NCBI GenBank assembly: GCA_937995755.1
Contig: CALKJD010000137.1
Span: forward strand, 1 to 64,000
DNA length: 64,000 nt
Origin: an uncultured Saprospiraceae bacterium
GTDB lineage: Bacteria; Bacteroidota; Bacteroidia; Chitinophagales; Saprospiraceae
Direction of reading: 5' to 3'
The position numbers and the translations under genes are program-made. Under the pieces are notes generated by a model that saw nothing but the letters and a program-made list of their open reading frames with translations, was not told the origin of the DNA and made no database searches. Of the stretch, positions 19,085 to 26,833 are shown piece after piece (position 1 is the first letter of the stretch; each line of letters begins with the position of its first letter).

Positions 19085-19519
19085 CTAATGCGCTTCATAG
19101 TTATTCCAGATTTTGTCTAGTACAGTAATAAAAGTATCGTAATCCTTTTGATTGATATCTGTCATTCCAACAGCTCTTAATTTATACATGATTGGCTCGA
19201 CGGTCTTTACGATTTTGTGTCCAGCATCGGTGACAGTCAATCGATATCTTTTAGAGTCTCCTTCGAATCGATCCTTGGTAATGAGGCCTTTATTTACTAA
19301 ACCTGAAATAACTCTTGAAGTAGTTGCACGATTGCGATAGTTGGTTTTGGTAATCTCTGTTTGTGAAGCGTCGGCACCCATCTCATATATTCGATGCAAA
19401 ATTGCCCATTGTTCAATGGTAAGGTCTACACCTTGCTCTTTAAACGCTTGCAGATATATCGATTGTATCTTTTTAAGCGTCTTATCAATTAAGAATCCAT
19501 ATCCAGTGGTTTTTTTCAT
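19085..19519 (-). CDS. MarR-family transcriptional regulator
   Basis: A 144-residue winged-helix regulator with the MarR plan: N-terminal dimerisation helix, recognition region TNYRNRATTSRVISGLVNKG, and the wing DRFEGDSKRYRLTVTDAG. The start chosen is the ATG at 19519 (MKKTTGYG); an in-frame ATG at 19558 would add 13 poor-looking residues. The gene is divergent from hppD, and a 24-bp palindrome lies between them. The likely job is control of aromatic amino acid breakdown, with an aromatic ligand releasing it from DNA; this is inferred from position and family. Confidence 0.88.
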   Translation of the reverse strand: MKKTTGYGFLIDKTLKKIQSIYLQAFKEQGVDLTIEQWAILHRIYEMGADASQTEITKTNYRNRATTSRVISGLVNKGLITKDRFEGDSKRYRLTVTDAGHKIVKTVEPIMYKLRAVGMTDINQKDYDTFITVLDKIWNNYEAH

Positions 19520-19566
19520 GATACATAGATAATCAATTTCCATGTAGAAAGGTGACACAGAGAACC

Positions 19567-19590
19567 ATTTTGTTGCATATGCAACAAAAT
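19567..19590. promoter_or_regulatory. Perfect 24-bp palindrome, probable MarR operator
   Basis: The half site ATTTTGTTGCAT (19567-19578) is followed directly by its exact reverse complement. The core TTGCATATGCAA resembles sites bound by many MarR-family proteins. It overlaps the -33 region of the hppD promoter and lies 48 bp upstream of the marR ATG, so one bound dimer could repress both genes. Confidence 0.75.
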
Positions 19591-19596
19591 ATTGTC

Positions 19597-19604
19597 TATA
19601 TTTG
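19597..19604 (+). promoter_or_regulatory. -7 box of the hppD promoter (TATATTTG)
   Basis: An exact TAnnTTTG match. GTTG (19572-19575, inside the palindrome) lies 21 bases upstream, acceptable as a -33 element. Transcription would begin about 19610, leaving a leader near 60 nt before the hppD ATG. Confidence 0.6.
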
Positions 19605-19669
19605 CTATCATTAAGCGTTGGATGTCTTCTGACGCATCGATATTAATACTAATTTCAAAAAACATAACT

Positions 19670-20806
19670 ATGTCAAACGCTACTATAGACTTACCAAAAT
19701 TATACGATGCTGCCGCAGATTTTATGCCTCTATTAGGTACTGATTACTTAGAGTTATATGTTAGTAATGCTAAGCAAGCTGCACACTTTTATAAAGCTGC
19801 TTTTGGATTCCAATCTTATGCATACAAAGGACTCGAAACGGGTAGCAGAGAGTTAGAATCTTATGTAGTAATACAAGATAAAATTAGATTGATATTGACA
19901 TCACCTCTGAAGAGTGGTACAGATGTAGGTAAGCATATAGATAAGCATGGTGATGGTGTAAAAGTAATAGCCTTATGGGTAGATGATGCTACCTATGCAT
20001 ATGAAGAAGCGATGAAGCGTGGAGCTACTCACTATATGAAGCCAACAGTAGAGGAAGACGAGGGTGGAAGAGTAGTTCGCTCAGGAATATATACTTATGG
20101 TGAGACGGTACACATCTTTGTAGAGCGTAAAGATTATAATGGATTATTTTTACCTGGGTTTAAAAAGTGGGAAACGCCTAGCTATAACCCTAAGCCTACA
20201 GGACTAAAATATGTAGATCATATGGTAGGTAATGTGGAGCTTGGACGTATGAATCATTGGGTGAAATTTTACCAAGAAGTATTAGGATTTGCTCAGATCT
20301 TATCTTTTGATGATAAAGACATCTCTACAGAATATACGGCATTGATGAGTAAGGTGATGAGTAATGGAAACGGCCGTATCAAATTTCCAATCAACGAGCC
20401 TGCAGAAGGGAAGAAAAAATCACAGATAGATGAATACCTCGATTTCTATGAAGGTGAAGGAGTGCAGCATATTGCAGTGGCTACAGATGACATCATCGGT
20501 ACGATCAAAGAATTGACAAGTAGAGGAATAGAGTTTCTAAGAGTGCCAGACTCTTATTATGATATGCTTGCAGAGCGCGTAGGTAATATCGATGAAGATA
20601 TAGAAGCATTACGTCCGCTTGGGATTTTAGTAGATAGAGATGATGAAGGATATTTACTTCAGATATTTACTAAGCCAGTGGAGCCAAGACCAACTATGTT
20701 TTTTGAAATTATCCAACGTAAAGGAGCGACTTCTTTTGGTAAAGGAAATTTCAAAGCCTTATTTGAAGCGATAGAAAGAGAGCAAGAAATAAGAGGAACA
20801 CTTTAA
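19670..20806 (+). CDS. hppD: 4-hydroxyphenylpyruvate dioxygenase
   Basis: A 378-residue Fe(II) dioxygenase converting 4-hydroxyphenylpyruvate to homogentisate in tyrosine breakdown. Two vicinal-oxygen-chelate domains are seen. The three iron ligands fit His184 (in YVDHMVGNV), His267 (in GVQHIAVATDD) and Glu346 (in FFEIIQRKG). The C-terminal GKGNFKALFEAIEREQ is family-typical. The ATG at 19670 is preferred over an upstream in-frame start at 19592, which would lie inside the promoter and add residues foreign to the family. The gene is divergent from marR and ends at a strong terminator. No other homogentisate gene is in the window. Confidence 0.95.
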   Translation: MSNATIDLPKLYDAAADFMPLLGTDYLELYVSNAKQAAHFYKAAFGFQSYAYKGLETGSRELESYVVIQDKIRLILTSPLKSGTDVGKHIDKHGDGVKVIALWVDDATYAYEEAMKRGATHYMKPTVEEDEGGRVVRSGIYTYGETVHIFVERKDYNGLFLPGFKKWETPSYNPKPTGLKYVDHMVGNVELGRMNHWVKFYQEVLGFAQILSFDDKDISTEYTALMSKVMSNGNGRIKFPINEPAEGKKKSQIDEYLDFYEGEGVQHIAVATDDIIGTIKELTSRGIEFLRVPDSYYDMLAERVGNIDEDIEALRPLGILVDRDDEGYLLQIFTKPVEPRPTMFFEIIQRKGATSFGKGNFKALFEAIEREQEIRGTL

Positions 20807-20827
20807 ATTTAAGAGATCAAAAGAATT

Positions 20828-20888
20828 AAAATCCAAATTCCAAAGTAGATAGCTTCACTAGAGTTAGCTCTTGGAATTTGGATTTTTT
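20828..20888. terminator. Long-stem terminator between convergent genes
   Basis: A perfect 16-bp inverted repeat (20828-20843 with 20871-20886) carries a 27-nt loop and runs into TTTTTT on the plus strand, with A's at the left end. It should end hppD and probably also the convergent lipoprotein gene. Confidence 0.85.
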
Positions 20889-20905
20889 AAGTTTGCTATT
20901 TAGTA

Positions 20906-21439
20906 TTAATTTACTTTTTCAAACAAGTACATATTGCCATCTAGTGGGGTAGCATCTCCATACATATAACGATCACAGAATATGTTCAATCCAACTCCGG
21001 CACTAAGATTGGGAGTAGTCGATAGTCGATGAAAAGTTGGATTGGATGGATTATTAGTATCTATTGTTTCTATTTCCCAAGTATGTGCAGTGATCGTATC
21101 TAGATATTTGTTTTCAAAGTCGAAGATTAACTCATTTTCACTAATCGTCAAATAAATGCAGGGTTGGGTTACACTGATGATCCACCCTTCGCCATGTCCA
21201 ACTAATGCCCATTCTCCGATGAGATTATTTCTGATATCTATAGAGTTGGTTAATTTATTCTCACGACAATCATCCATGAGGGCGCGCTCGGTTTCATCTA
21301 TTAGTCCATCTGTAGTGTTGTCATCTTGGACAAAGATACAATCATTGAAAGGAGATAAATTGCTTTCTTGCTTGGCACAAGAAAATAGACAGAGCACTGT
21401 GGTAACTATAAGTAATAGCGTTGAGTATGAGAGTTTCAT
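20906..21439 (-). CDS. Lipoprotein of unknown function with an EF-hand-like loop
   Basis: A 177-residue lipoprotein (signal peptide, lipobox LFSC, Cys21). Near residues 40-55 is DDNTTDGLIDETE, which resembles a calcium-binding EF-hand loop. A lipocalin-like beta region follows, beginning NLIGEWALVGHGEGW. This EF-hand-plus-beta layout is common among small Bacteroidota lipoproteins; no function is known to me. It is 53 bp downstream of the three-gene minus-strand group that starts at 23413 and may belong to it or have its own promoter. Confidence 0.65.
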   Translation of the reverse strand: MKLSYSTLLLIVTTVLCLFSCAKQESNLSPFNDCIFVQDDNTTDGLIDETERALMDDCRENKLTNSIDIRNNLIGEWALVGHGEGWIISVTQPCIYLTISENELIFDFENKYLDTITAHTWEIETIDTNNPSNPTFHRLSTTPNLSAGVGLNIFCDRYMYGDATPLDGNMYLFEKVN

Positions 21440-21492
21440 GTTAATTGCTTTTATGATACTCGTATAGACGGTATCTCTTCGTACAAGGTTGG

Positions 21493-22035
21493 TTACTTAG
21501 CGTTTTTATATTTGGAAAATGTTACTTCGAATAGCTTAAATGTTTTTGCAGAGTCTTTGATATCGTAAAGTATAACATTGAAACCAGTACTGCCGCTGTA
21601 GAAATTTCTTGACGTAATCTTAGGTGCATCATCTTTTACAAAAATGTGAATTTCTCCTATGTCATCGTTGTAATTTACTAGGTAAAATCTATCTATGTCT
21701 TTAAAGTGAAGTTCTTGAGTATCTTTTGACCCATACCAATAATTAGTAATCGATATTGATTCTGGCTTTAATTTGTACAAGGTATTTTGTCTTCGTATCG
21801 ACTTGTGTATTTCAGGGAGTAGAATGATGGCCGCCAACAATATAGAATAAGCGATCGTATTAAATCTGTTTCCATTATAAACACCTAATGTTATTTTTAC
21901 GGCTATCAAGGTGAGTAGAATGGGTATTACAACTGTAATGGCGCCACCTCCAGATTCTCCTCCAGCGATTTCTAATATTGCTAATCTAGGTTTGTATTGT
22001 GGTTTTCCTTCCCAGATTATGTTTTCATCTTGCAT
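21493..22035 (-). CDS. Two-helix membrane protein, possible bacterial PH-like domain
   Basis: A 180-residue protein starting MQDENIIWEGKPQYKPR, with two hydrophobic segments (about residues 33-52 and 60-76) and a C-terminal beta-rich domain (LKPESISITNYWYGS, then ELHFKDIDRFYLVNY). The order of a short W-x-G-x-P lead, two helices and a beta domain is like bacterial PH-domain (YdbS/YdbT-type) proteins, but similarity is only by plan. It starts 3 bp after the stop of the upstream membrane gene and is cotranscribed. Confidence 0.6.
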   Translation of the reverse strand: MQDENIIWEGKPQYKPRLAILEIAGGESGGGAITVVIPILLTLIAVKITLGVYNGNRFNTIAYSILLAAIILLPEIHKSIRRQNTLYKLKPESISITNYWYGSKDTQELHFKDIDRFYLVNYNDDIGEIHIFVKDDAPKITSRNFYSGSTGFNVILYDIKDSAKTFKLFEVTFSKYKNAK

Positions 22036-22038
22036 TCA

Positions 22039-22488
22039 TTAACCTTTATTTGCTTTCCATATATTTAGTGCTAATATTATTTGTGCTATTGCAAACAAGC
22101 CAACACCTAACATCAAAATTGGAGTGGTGTTCCAAGTGATTTCTTGAAAACATGTCATATAAAATGTACCGATGATTACCAATGTTAATACACTATGAAA
22201 GTTGGTCATCCATTTAGTTAGTTTATTATTCCTTTGAGACCAATAGATAAACCCAAAAATCAAGAGCATGATACTTATGGCAATACTGAGATGATGAAAA
22301 TATAATGCGTAAGAAGCATCATTGTATTGTATATCAGTTTTCGCATGTTTTACAAACATAGAAGATGCAATAATCACCATAATAGAAAAGAACCAATAAC
22401 TATAAATGGGAATAGTAGTTTGGTTTTTATCTTCTAAGGGAATAGCTTCTTTTTGTTCTTTTCTATTGAATGATTTTTTATTTTTCAC
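22039..22488 (-). CDS. Small four-helix membrane protein
   Basis: A 149-residue protein with a basic N-terminal tail (MKNKKSFNRKEQKE) and four hydrophobic helices near residues 28-46, 62-84, 97-112 and 121-145. I do not recognise the family. The start overlaps the end of the GNAT-SRPBCC gene by 11 bp, and the next gene starts 3 bp after its stop, so the three form a tight operon. Confidence 0.6.
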   Translation of the reverse strand: MKNKKSFNRKEQKEAIPLEDKNQTTIPIYSYWFFSIMVIIASSMFVKHAKTDIQYNDASYALYFHHLSIAISIMLLIFGFIYWSQRNNKLTKWMTNFHSVLTLVIIGTFYMTCFQEITWNTTPILMLGVGLFAIAQIILALNIWKANKG

Positions 22489-23413
22489 AGTAGTCTTTTA
22501 ATCTATTAAGGAAATAATTCCAGCCGCCTTCACAGCTCTCTCTAGTGAATTCTGGAATGTCATCAGGGAAGGTCTCTAGCCCTGTACAACTTAGTGTAAT
22601 GCTTGTACCTTGATCACTTTCTACTATACTGAATTTTGATTGCGATCGCCCTGGGTATTCTGGGTATTGCCAAGAGTAAGTAATGGTATCATTGGGCTTT
22701 ACATCTAGAACACTCCATTGATGCGTGAAAGTGCGCCCTTCATTATAGATGACAAATTCAGTAGCAAATCCAAGTTTAGCTTCAAAGGAAGGGATCTGAT
22801 CAAAATACCATTGCTTCATTTCATTAATGTCAGTGATCGCAGACCATATTTTTTCTTTATCACATTTGATTTCTCTTGTGACTACGATGGGATTGGATTC
22901 AGGATTTTCCTTTTTATACCAATTACACATCAAATCTTCTCCAGGAAAATTTGCTGTTTTATAATGGTGCATTCCTATTTTCTCCAAGACCTTACACGAA
23001 GCTATATTGTCAGGAAGTGCTAGCCCTACGATCTTATCGAGGCCCAGTTCTTCGAATCCATATTGCAGGATAGGAATACACGATTCTGTCGCTATGCCCA
23101 TACCCCAATATTCTGGTAAAAAACGATATCCAATATCTGTAGCGTCCAGATCAGCTTCCCATTTCAATCCAGAAAAACCAATTACTTTATTGTCAGGTTT
23201 GTACACCACAGCGAATCGGCCATATCCATGAATTTTATAATCCCTATGCCATATCGTGGTGATGATGTCCTGCGCTTCTTGAAGGTTTTTAACCAAAGCG
23301 TTGCCAGTATACTTGATTACTTCAGGGTGAGAGTTGAACTCGTATACCGCTTCTACGTCACCATCTACAAATGGACGTATTATTAGTCGTTCTGTTTCTA
23401 TCACTTTATTCAT
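22478..23413 (-). CDS. GNAT acetyltransferase fused to an SRPBCC (AHSA1-like) domain
   Basis: A 311-residue two-domain protein. Residues 1-170 are a RimJ/RimL-type GNAT N-acetyltransferase (starts IETERLIIRPF; acetyl-CoA loop YRFLPEYWGMGIATES; closing LPDNIASCKVLEKIGM). Residues 175-311 form an SRPBCC/AHSA1-like fold (IVVTREIKCDKEKIWSAITD, then MKQWYFDQ and the C-terminal helix CEGGWNYFLNRLKDYC). The frame is continuous with a short linker near residues 168-176. AHSA1-type domains bind hydrophobic ligands. The fusion suggests a ligand-guided acyl transfer, but the substrate is unknown. First gene of a minus-strand operon. Confidence 0.85.
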   Translation of the reverse strand: MNKVIETERLIIRPFVDGDVEAVYEFNSHPEVIKYTGNALVKNLQEAQDIITTIWHRDYKIHGYGRFAVVYKPDNKVIGFSGLKWEADLDATDIGYRFLPEYWGMGIATESCIPILQYGFEELGLDKIVGLALPDNIASCKVLEKIGMHHYKTANFPGEDLMCNWYKKENPESNPIVVTREIKCDKEKIWSAITDINEMKQWYFDQIPSFEAKLGFATEFVIYNEGRTFTHQWSVLDVKPNDTITYSWQYPEYPGRSQSKFSIVESDQGTSITLSCTGLETFPDDIPEFTRESCEGGWNYFLNRLKDYCEK

Positions 23414-23559
23414 ATGTAACCATTGTATAGATTCGCCGATTGATATTAGATCAAATAGTCCAATCTATAGATGAGCGAATGGTGTTGACCCGCCATAGTA
23501 GATTATATTTGATGCTTACCGTTAGCATTGCGTATTGCTGCTAAAAATATAAAGATACT

Positions 23560-24045
23560 ATGAAAAATATATTCTCATTACTATTATTGACGTGTATCAC
23601 TATCATGAGTGCATATGCTCAATCCGATTCGTCAATATCTGAGTCATTGCCGGAATACAGTCCAAGTGATAGTATGCTTCACGAAATCGTCGTGGATTTA
23701 GATAAGGAATTCTTTGATGCGTATAATAACTGTGATACGGTAACATTAGAAGCATTGATTTCCGAGGACCTAGAGTTTTACCATGATCTTGGAGGGCTAT
23801 CTACTTTTAAGCCGCAAATCATTCAAGCACTCAAAGATAATATCTGTAACAAAGTAACAAGAGAACTTATTGACGGTACTATTGAAGTTTATCCGATTCC
23901 TGGCTATGGTGCAGTGCAAATGGGCTGGCATCAATTTCACAATAGTCAAGAACCCAATGCGAAACCTAAGCCGAGCAAGTTTGTAACGGTGTGGAAGGAA
24001 GTTGGTGATAACTGGCTCATAACAAGAGTGATAAGTCTACATTAA
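23560..24045 (+). CDS. Secreted NTF2-like (SnoaL/DUF4440) protein
   Basis: A 161-residue protein with a signal peptide (to about residue 21, ends AYAQ). The mature part reads as an NTF2-like cone: the helix VDLDKEFFDAYNNCDTVTLE, then LISEDLEFYHDLGG, and beta strands ending KFVTVWKEVGDNWLITRVISLH, the usual DUF4440 finish. Such proteins are often periplasmic binding or steroid-isomerase-fold proteins with unknown ligands. Its stop overlaps by 4 bp the stop of the convergent histidine kinase gene. Confidence 0.75.
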   Translation: MKNIFSLLLLTCITIMSAYAQSDSSISESLPEYSPSDSMLHEIVVDLDKEFFDAYNNCDTVTLEALISEDLEFYHDLGGLSTFKPQIIQALKDNICNKVTRELIDGTIEVYPIPGYGAVQMGWHQFHNSQEPNAKPKPSKFVTVWKEVGDNWLITRVISLH

Positions 24046-25334
24046 AAGATCACTTTAAATTCTGTCCACTTTGTATTGGGATCAGTCTGTAATGTGAAGT
24101 CAGTTTTATGAGAAGTAAGTATATCTCTAATGAGCATTAATCCTACACCTTGTCCTGTGGGCTTCGTACTGAAGAATGGTGTAAATATTTTATGAGCAAT
24201 TTTATCAGGGATTCCTTCGCCGTTATCAGCGATAGTAAAAGTGGTAGGGTATTCTGTGCAAGTTATTTTGATATCGCCATCGTTGTGGATAGATTCTATC
24301 GCATTTTTAATCATGTTGGATATAGCTTGTTCGAGTAGTACTTTATCTCCTGTAATTGTTATGGGGTGATTTGGAATATCTAGTTCTATCGAGATATCTA
24401 ATTCTTTAGCTCTCGCCATAAATAGTTGTCCACTTTTTTTAAGAATGGATGCAATATCCATCTTCTGTAATTGTGGTTCTGGTAATCTTAAGATAGACGC
24501 ATAATTAGCCATAAATTTGCCTAATCCGAGATTTCGATCTCTAGCTATTTGAAGGGACTCTTTTAATAGAGGATCGCTATTTTCATCGAAGCCATATTCT
24601 ACAACAGTATCAATGATAGAGTTGACTGCTCCCATACTATTATTTACTTCGTGAGCCATCATCCTAATGATTTTTCCAAATGCGTCTTTCTGAGTCTTTA
24701 GCATCTCTGTAGATAAGTCATCGATCAAGATAAATTTTCTTTTAAACCCTTGATGTACCACTTCGTTGATTTGGACTTTGTATTTGTCTATACCATTGAC
24801 TTCGATTAGGGTAGGGCTATCATTTTCAATATCTAGTATTCTAGGAATAAGGTCATTAGTATATTGATCTAAACGTTTATCATTCCAGTTGTCTTTGATA
24901 CCTAACATCTTTGTTGCCGATGGATTCACATTTGATAGTTTGCCATCATAATCCATGATGATGATACCTAGTGGAGTGACCTCGATAAGATTTTTTAAAA
25001 AATAACTTTGTCCTGTCATCAAGGTTCGCTCTTCTCTAAGTTGGTCAATCATCTGATTATAAGTTTCAATCAGATTGTTGATTTCTACAGATCCAGTTTT
25101 GGTATATTTTATACTGAAGTCAGCATCTGCGATAGCGTCTACTCCAGATTGCATGAGTTGTATGGGTTTGATAAATCCTTTGTACAATTCGTAGCTGAGA
25201 TATAGACTAATGACCACTAATATCTCAGAACCTAAGAAGAGCCACTTGTTGTCTTCTAGCAATTGGTAAATCACTAATATCAAGACTATGTGAATGATAA
25301 GTATGAAGAGTATGTACTTAAATCTTAGGCTCAT
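24042..25334 (-). CDS. NtrY-like sensor histidine kinase
   Basis: A 430-residue membrane kinase. Two N-terminal helices (residues 6-25 and 33-50) have almost no periplasmic loop between them. Then come a HAMP-like linker, a PAS domain (FLKNLIEVTPLGIIIMDYDG onward), the phosphoacceptor helix with RMMAHEVNNSMGAV, and an ATPase domain with N box (MIKNAIES), G1 (IADNGEGIP), F box (FTPFFSTKP) and G2 (GQGVGL). The minimal sensor loop suggests sensing in the membrane or cytoplasm. The start overlaps the response regulator by 17 bp, so they are a coupled pair at the end of an efflux operon. Confidence 0.9.
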   Translation of the reverse strand: MSLRFKYILFILIIHIVLILVIYQLLEDNKWLFLGSEILVVISLYLSYELYKGFIKPIQLMQSGVDAIADADFSIKYTKTGSVEINNLIETYNQMIDQLREERTLMTGQSYFLKNLIEVTPLGIIIMDYDGKLSNVNPSATKMLGIKDNWNDKRLDQYTNDLIPRILDIENDSPTLIEVNGIDKYKVQINEVVHQGFKRKFILIDDLSTEMLKTQKDAFGKIIRMMAHEVNNSMGAVNSIIDTVVEYGFDENSDPLLKESLQIARDRNLGLGKFMANYASILRLPEPQLQKMDIASILKKSGQLFMARAKELDISIELDIPNHPITITGDKVLLEQAISNMIKNAIESIHNDGDIKITCTEYPTTFTIADNGEGIPDKIAHKIFTPFFSTKPTGQGVGLMLIRDILTSHKTDFTLQTDPNTKWTEFKVIF

Positions 25335-26691
25335 GCGGTATATCGTATTTTTCTAATCTTCGATAGAGAGAACTACGAGTAATACCAAGCGCCCTAGAGG
25401 CACTACTGATACTATGGTTGTGTTTAGCTAAAGCTTTCTTTATGGTTTGTATTTCTAGCTCTTGCAAGTTCAGTTCACTCGATTGATTGCTACTTTGAGA
25501 TGGGAAATTGAAGCAAGGCATAAAATCTTTTAGCGTTAGATCTTTCTTCTTCATGTTGAGTAAGAAAGTTCGCTCAGTGATATTTTTGAGCTGACGTATG
25601 TTTCCTTTGTACTCTTGCTGTGATAACCATCTATAGGTATCTTCATCAATATACGGAATATCCGCATCATATAATGTAGCTATGCTGCGAATAAAATGAA
25701 GAACTAATGCTGGGATATCTGTTCGCCTCTCTCTGAGTGGTGGCAGATGTATATTTAGCAGATTGATACGGTAATATAAATCTTCTCTGAAGTCGCCAGT
25801 ATTAGCCATAAGTGCAAGGTCACGATTAGTGGCACTGATTACCCTTACATTGGTCTTGATCGTGTTACTAGAGCCTAATGGTTCGAAAGTACGCTCTTGT
25901 AATACTCTGAGCATCTTTACTTGGTTACTTAGAGGAAGTTCACCTATTTCATCTAAAAAAATAGTGCCTCTGTTTGCCTTAGCAAAGCGTCCTTCTCTAT
26001 CATCGTAAGCACCAGTAAATGCTCCTTTTTTATGACCAAACATTTCGCTTTCAAATAATTCATTCGGTATTCCTCCAAGATTTACTTTGACAAATTCTTG
26101 ATCCACACGATGACTCTGATTGTGGATCGCTTCTGCTATCAATTCTTTACCAGTACCACTTTCTCCAGTAATGAGAACACTCGCTTCAGTAGCTGCCACA
26201 CGATTGACGAGGTCCATGATTTGTTTCATCTCCTCGCTGTCACCTATGATATTGTAATCATTTTCTACGATCCTTGCAATATGATTTTGATGATTCTCTT
26301 GATCATGATGAAGCGATAATATGCTTTCTATCGAGGTGATCAAATCCTTATTATCCCAAGGCTTAGCCATGAAGTCTTTGGCACCGATTTTCATGCCTTC
26401 TACGGCGAGTTGGACGGTAGCCCAGCCAGTCATCAGTATCACAGAGATATGAGGGTATTCCTCTCTTATAAGTGTAAGCAATTTTAAACCCTGCTTCCCT
26501 GAAGTATCGATAGTGAAGTTCATATCTAGCAAGATGAGCTTTGGGGCAAACTCTTCTATAGTCTCTAGAGCGATCGCTGGATGATGTATGGCATGCGATT
26601 CGTAGTTCTTCTTATTGAGTAATAATCGGAGACTAGTGCATACCGTACGATCATCGTCGATGATTAATATTTTCGTTTTGTCGTTGGTCAT
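25318..26691 (-). CDS. Sigma-54-dependent response regulator (NtrC family)
   Basis: A 457-residue activator with three domains. The receiver (residues 6-120) has Asp12-Asp14 and phosphoacceptor Asp56 (LLDMN). The AAA+ domain carries Walker A GESGTGKE, the sigma-54-contacting loop GAFTGA, and R-finger region FREDLYYRINLLNIHLPPLRER. The C-terminal Fis-type helix-turn-helix includes SISSASRALGITRSSLYRRLEKY. It acts with RpoN, opening promoters after binding upstream sites. Its kinase partner follows with overlap. A 142-bp gap containing a hairpin separates it from the ABC permease upstream; a sigma-54-like promoter lies at the head of the whole cluster. Confidence 0.93.
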   Translation of the reverse strand: MTNDKTKILIIDDDRTVCTSLRLLLNKKNYESHAIHHPAIALETIEEFAPKLILLDMNFTIDTSGKQGLKLLTLIREEYPHISVILMTGWATVQLAVEGMKIGAKDFMAKPWDNKDLITSIESILSLHHDQENHQNHIARIVENDYNIIGDSEEMKQIMDLVNRVAATEASVLITGESGTGKELIAEAIHNQSHRVDQEFVKVNLGGIPNELFESEMFGHKKGAFTGAYDDREGRFAKANRGTIFLDEIGELPLSNQVKMLRVLQERTFEPLGSSNTIKTNVRVISATNRDLALMANTGDFREDLYYRINLLNIHLPPLRERRTDIPALVLHFIRSIATLYDADIPYIDEDTYRWLSQQEYKGNIRQLKNITERTFLLNMKKKDLTLKDFMPCFNFPSQSSNQSSELNLQELEIQTIKKALAKHNHSISSASRALGITRSSLYRRLEKYDIPHEPKI

Positions 26692-26781
26692 ATAATAAAG
26701 ACGAAGTTAATAAATGAAGCGTTGCATGATGAGTGGAATTCGTAGAATATGAATATTTACTATTTCTAGAAGTAATACAAG

Positions 26782-26813
26782 GGCGAAATGAGCAATGGTA
26801 GACTCATTCCGCC
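26782..26813 (-). other. Hairpin between efflux permease and regulator genes
   Basis: On the minus strand GGCGGAATGAG pairs with CTCATTTCGCC (11 bp with one G-U pair; loop 10 nt). No T tract follows, so complete termination is unlikely; it may be a partial terminator or a processing/stability element setting a lower level of the regulator genes. Confidence 0.5.
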
Positions 26814-26833
26814 GCTTGATACGACTATTTTAT

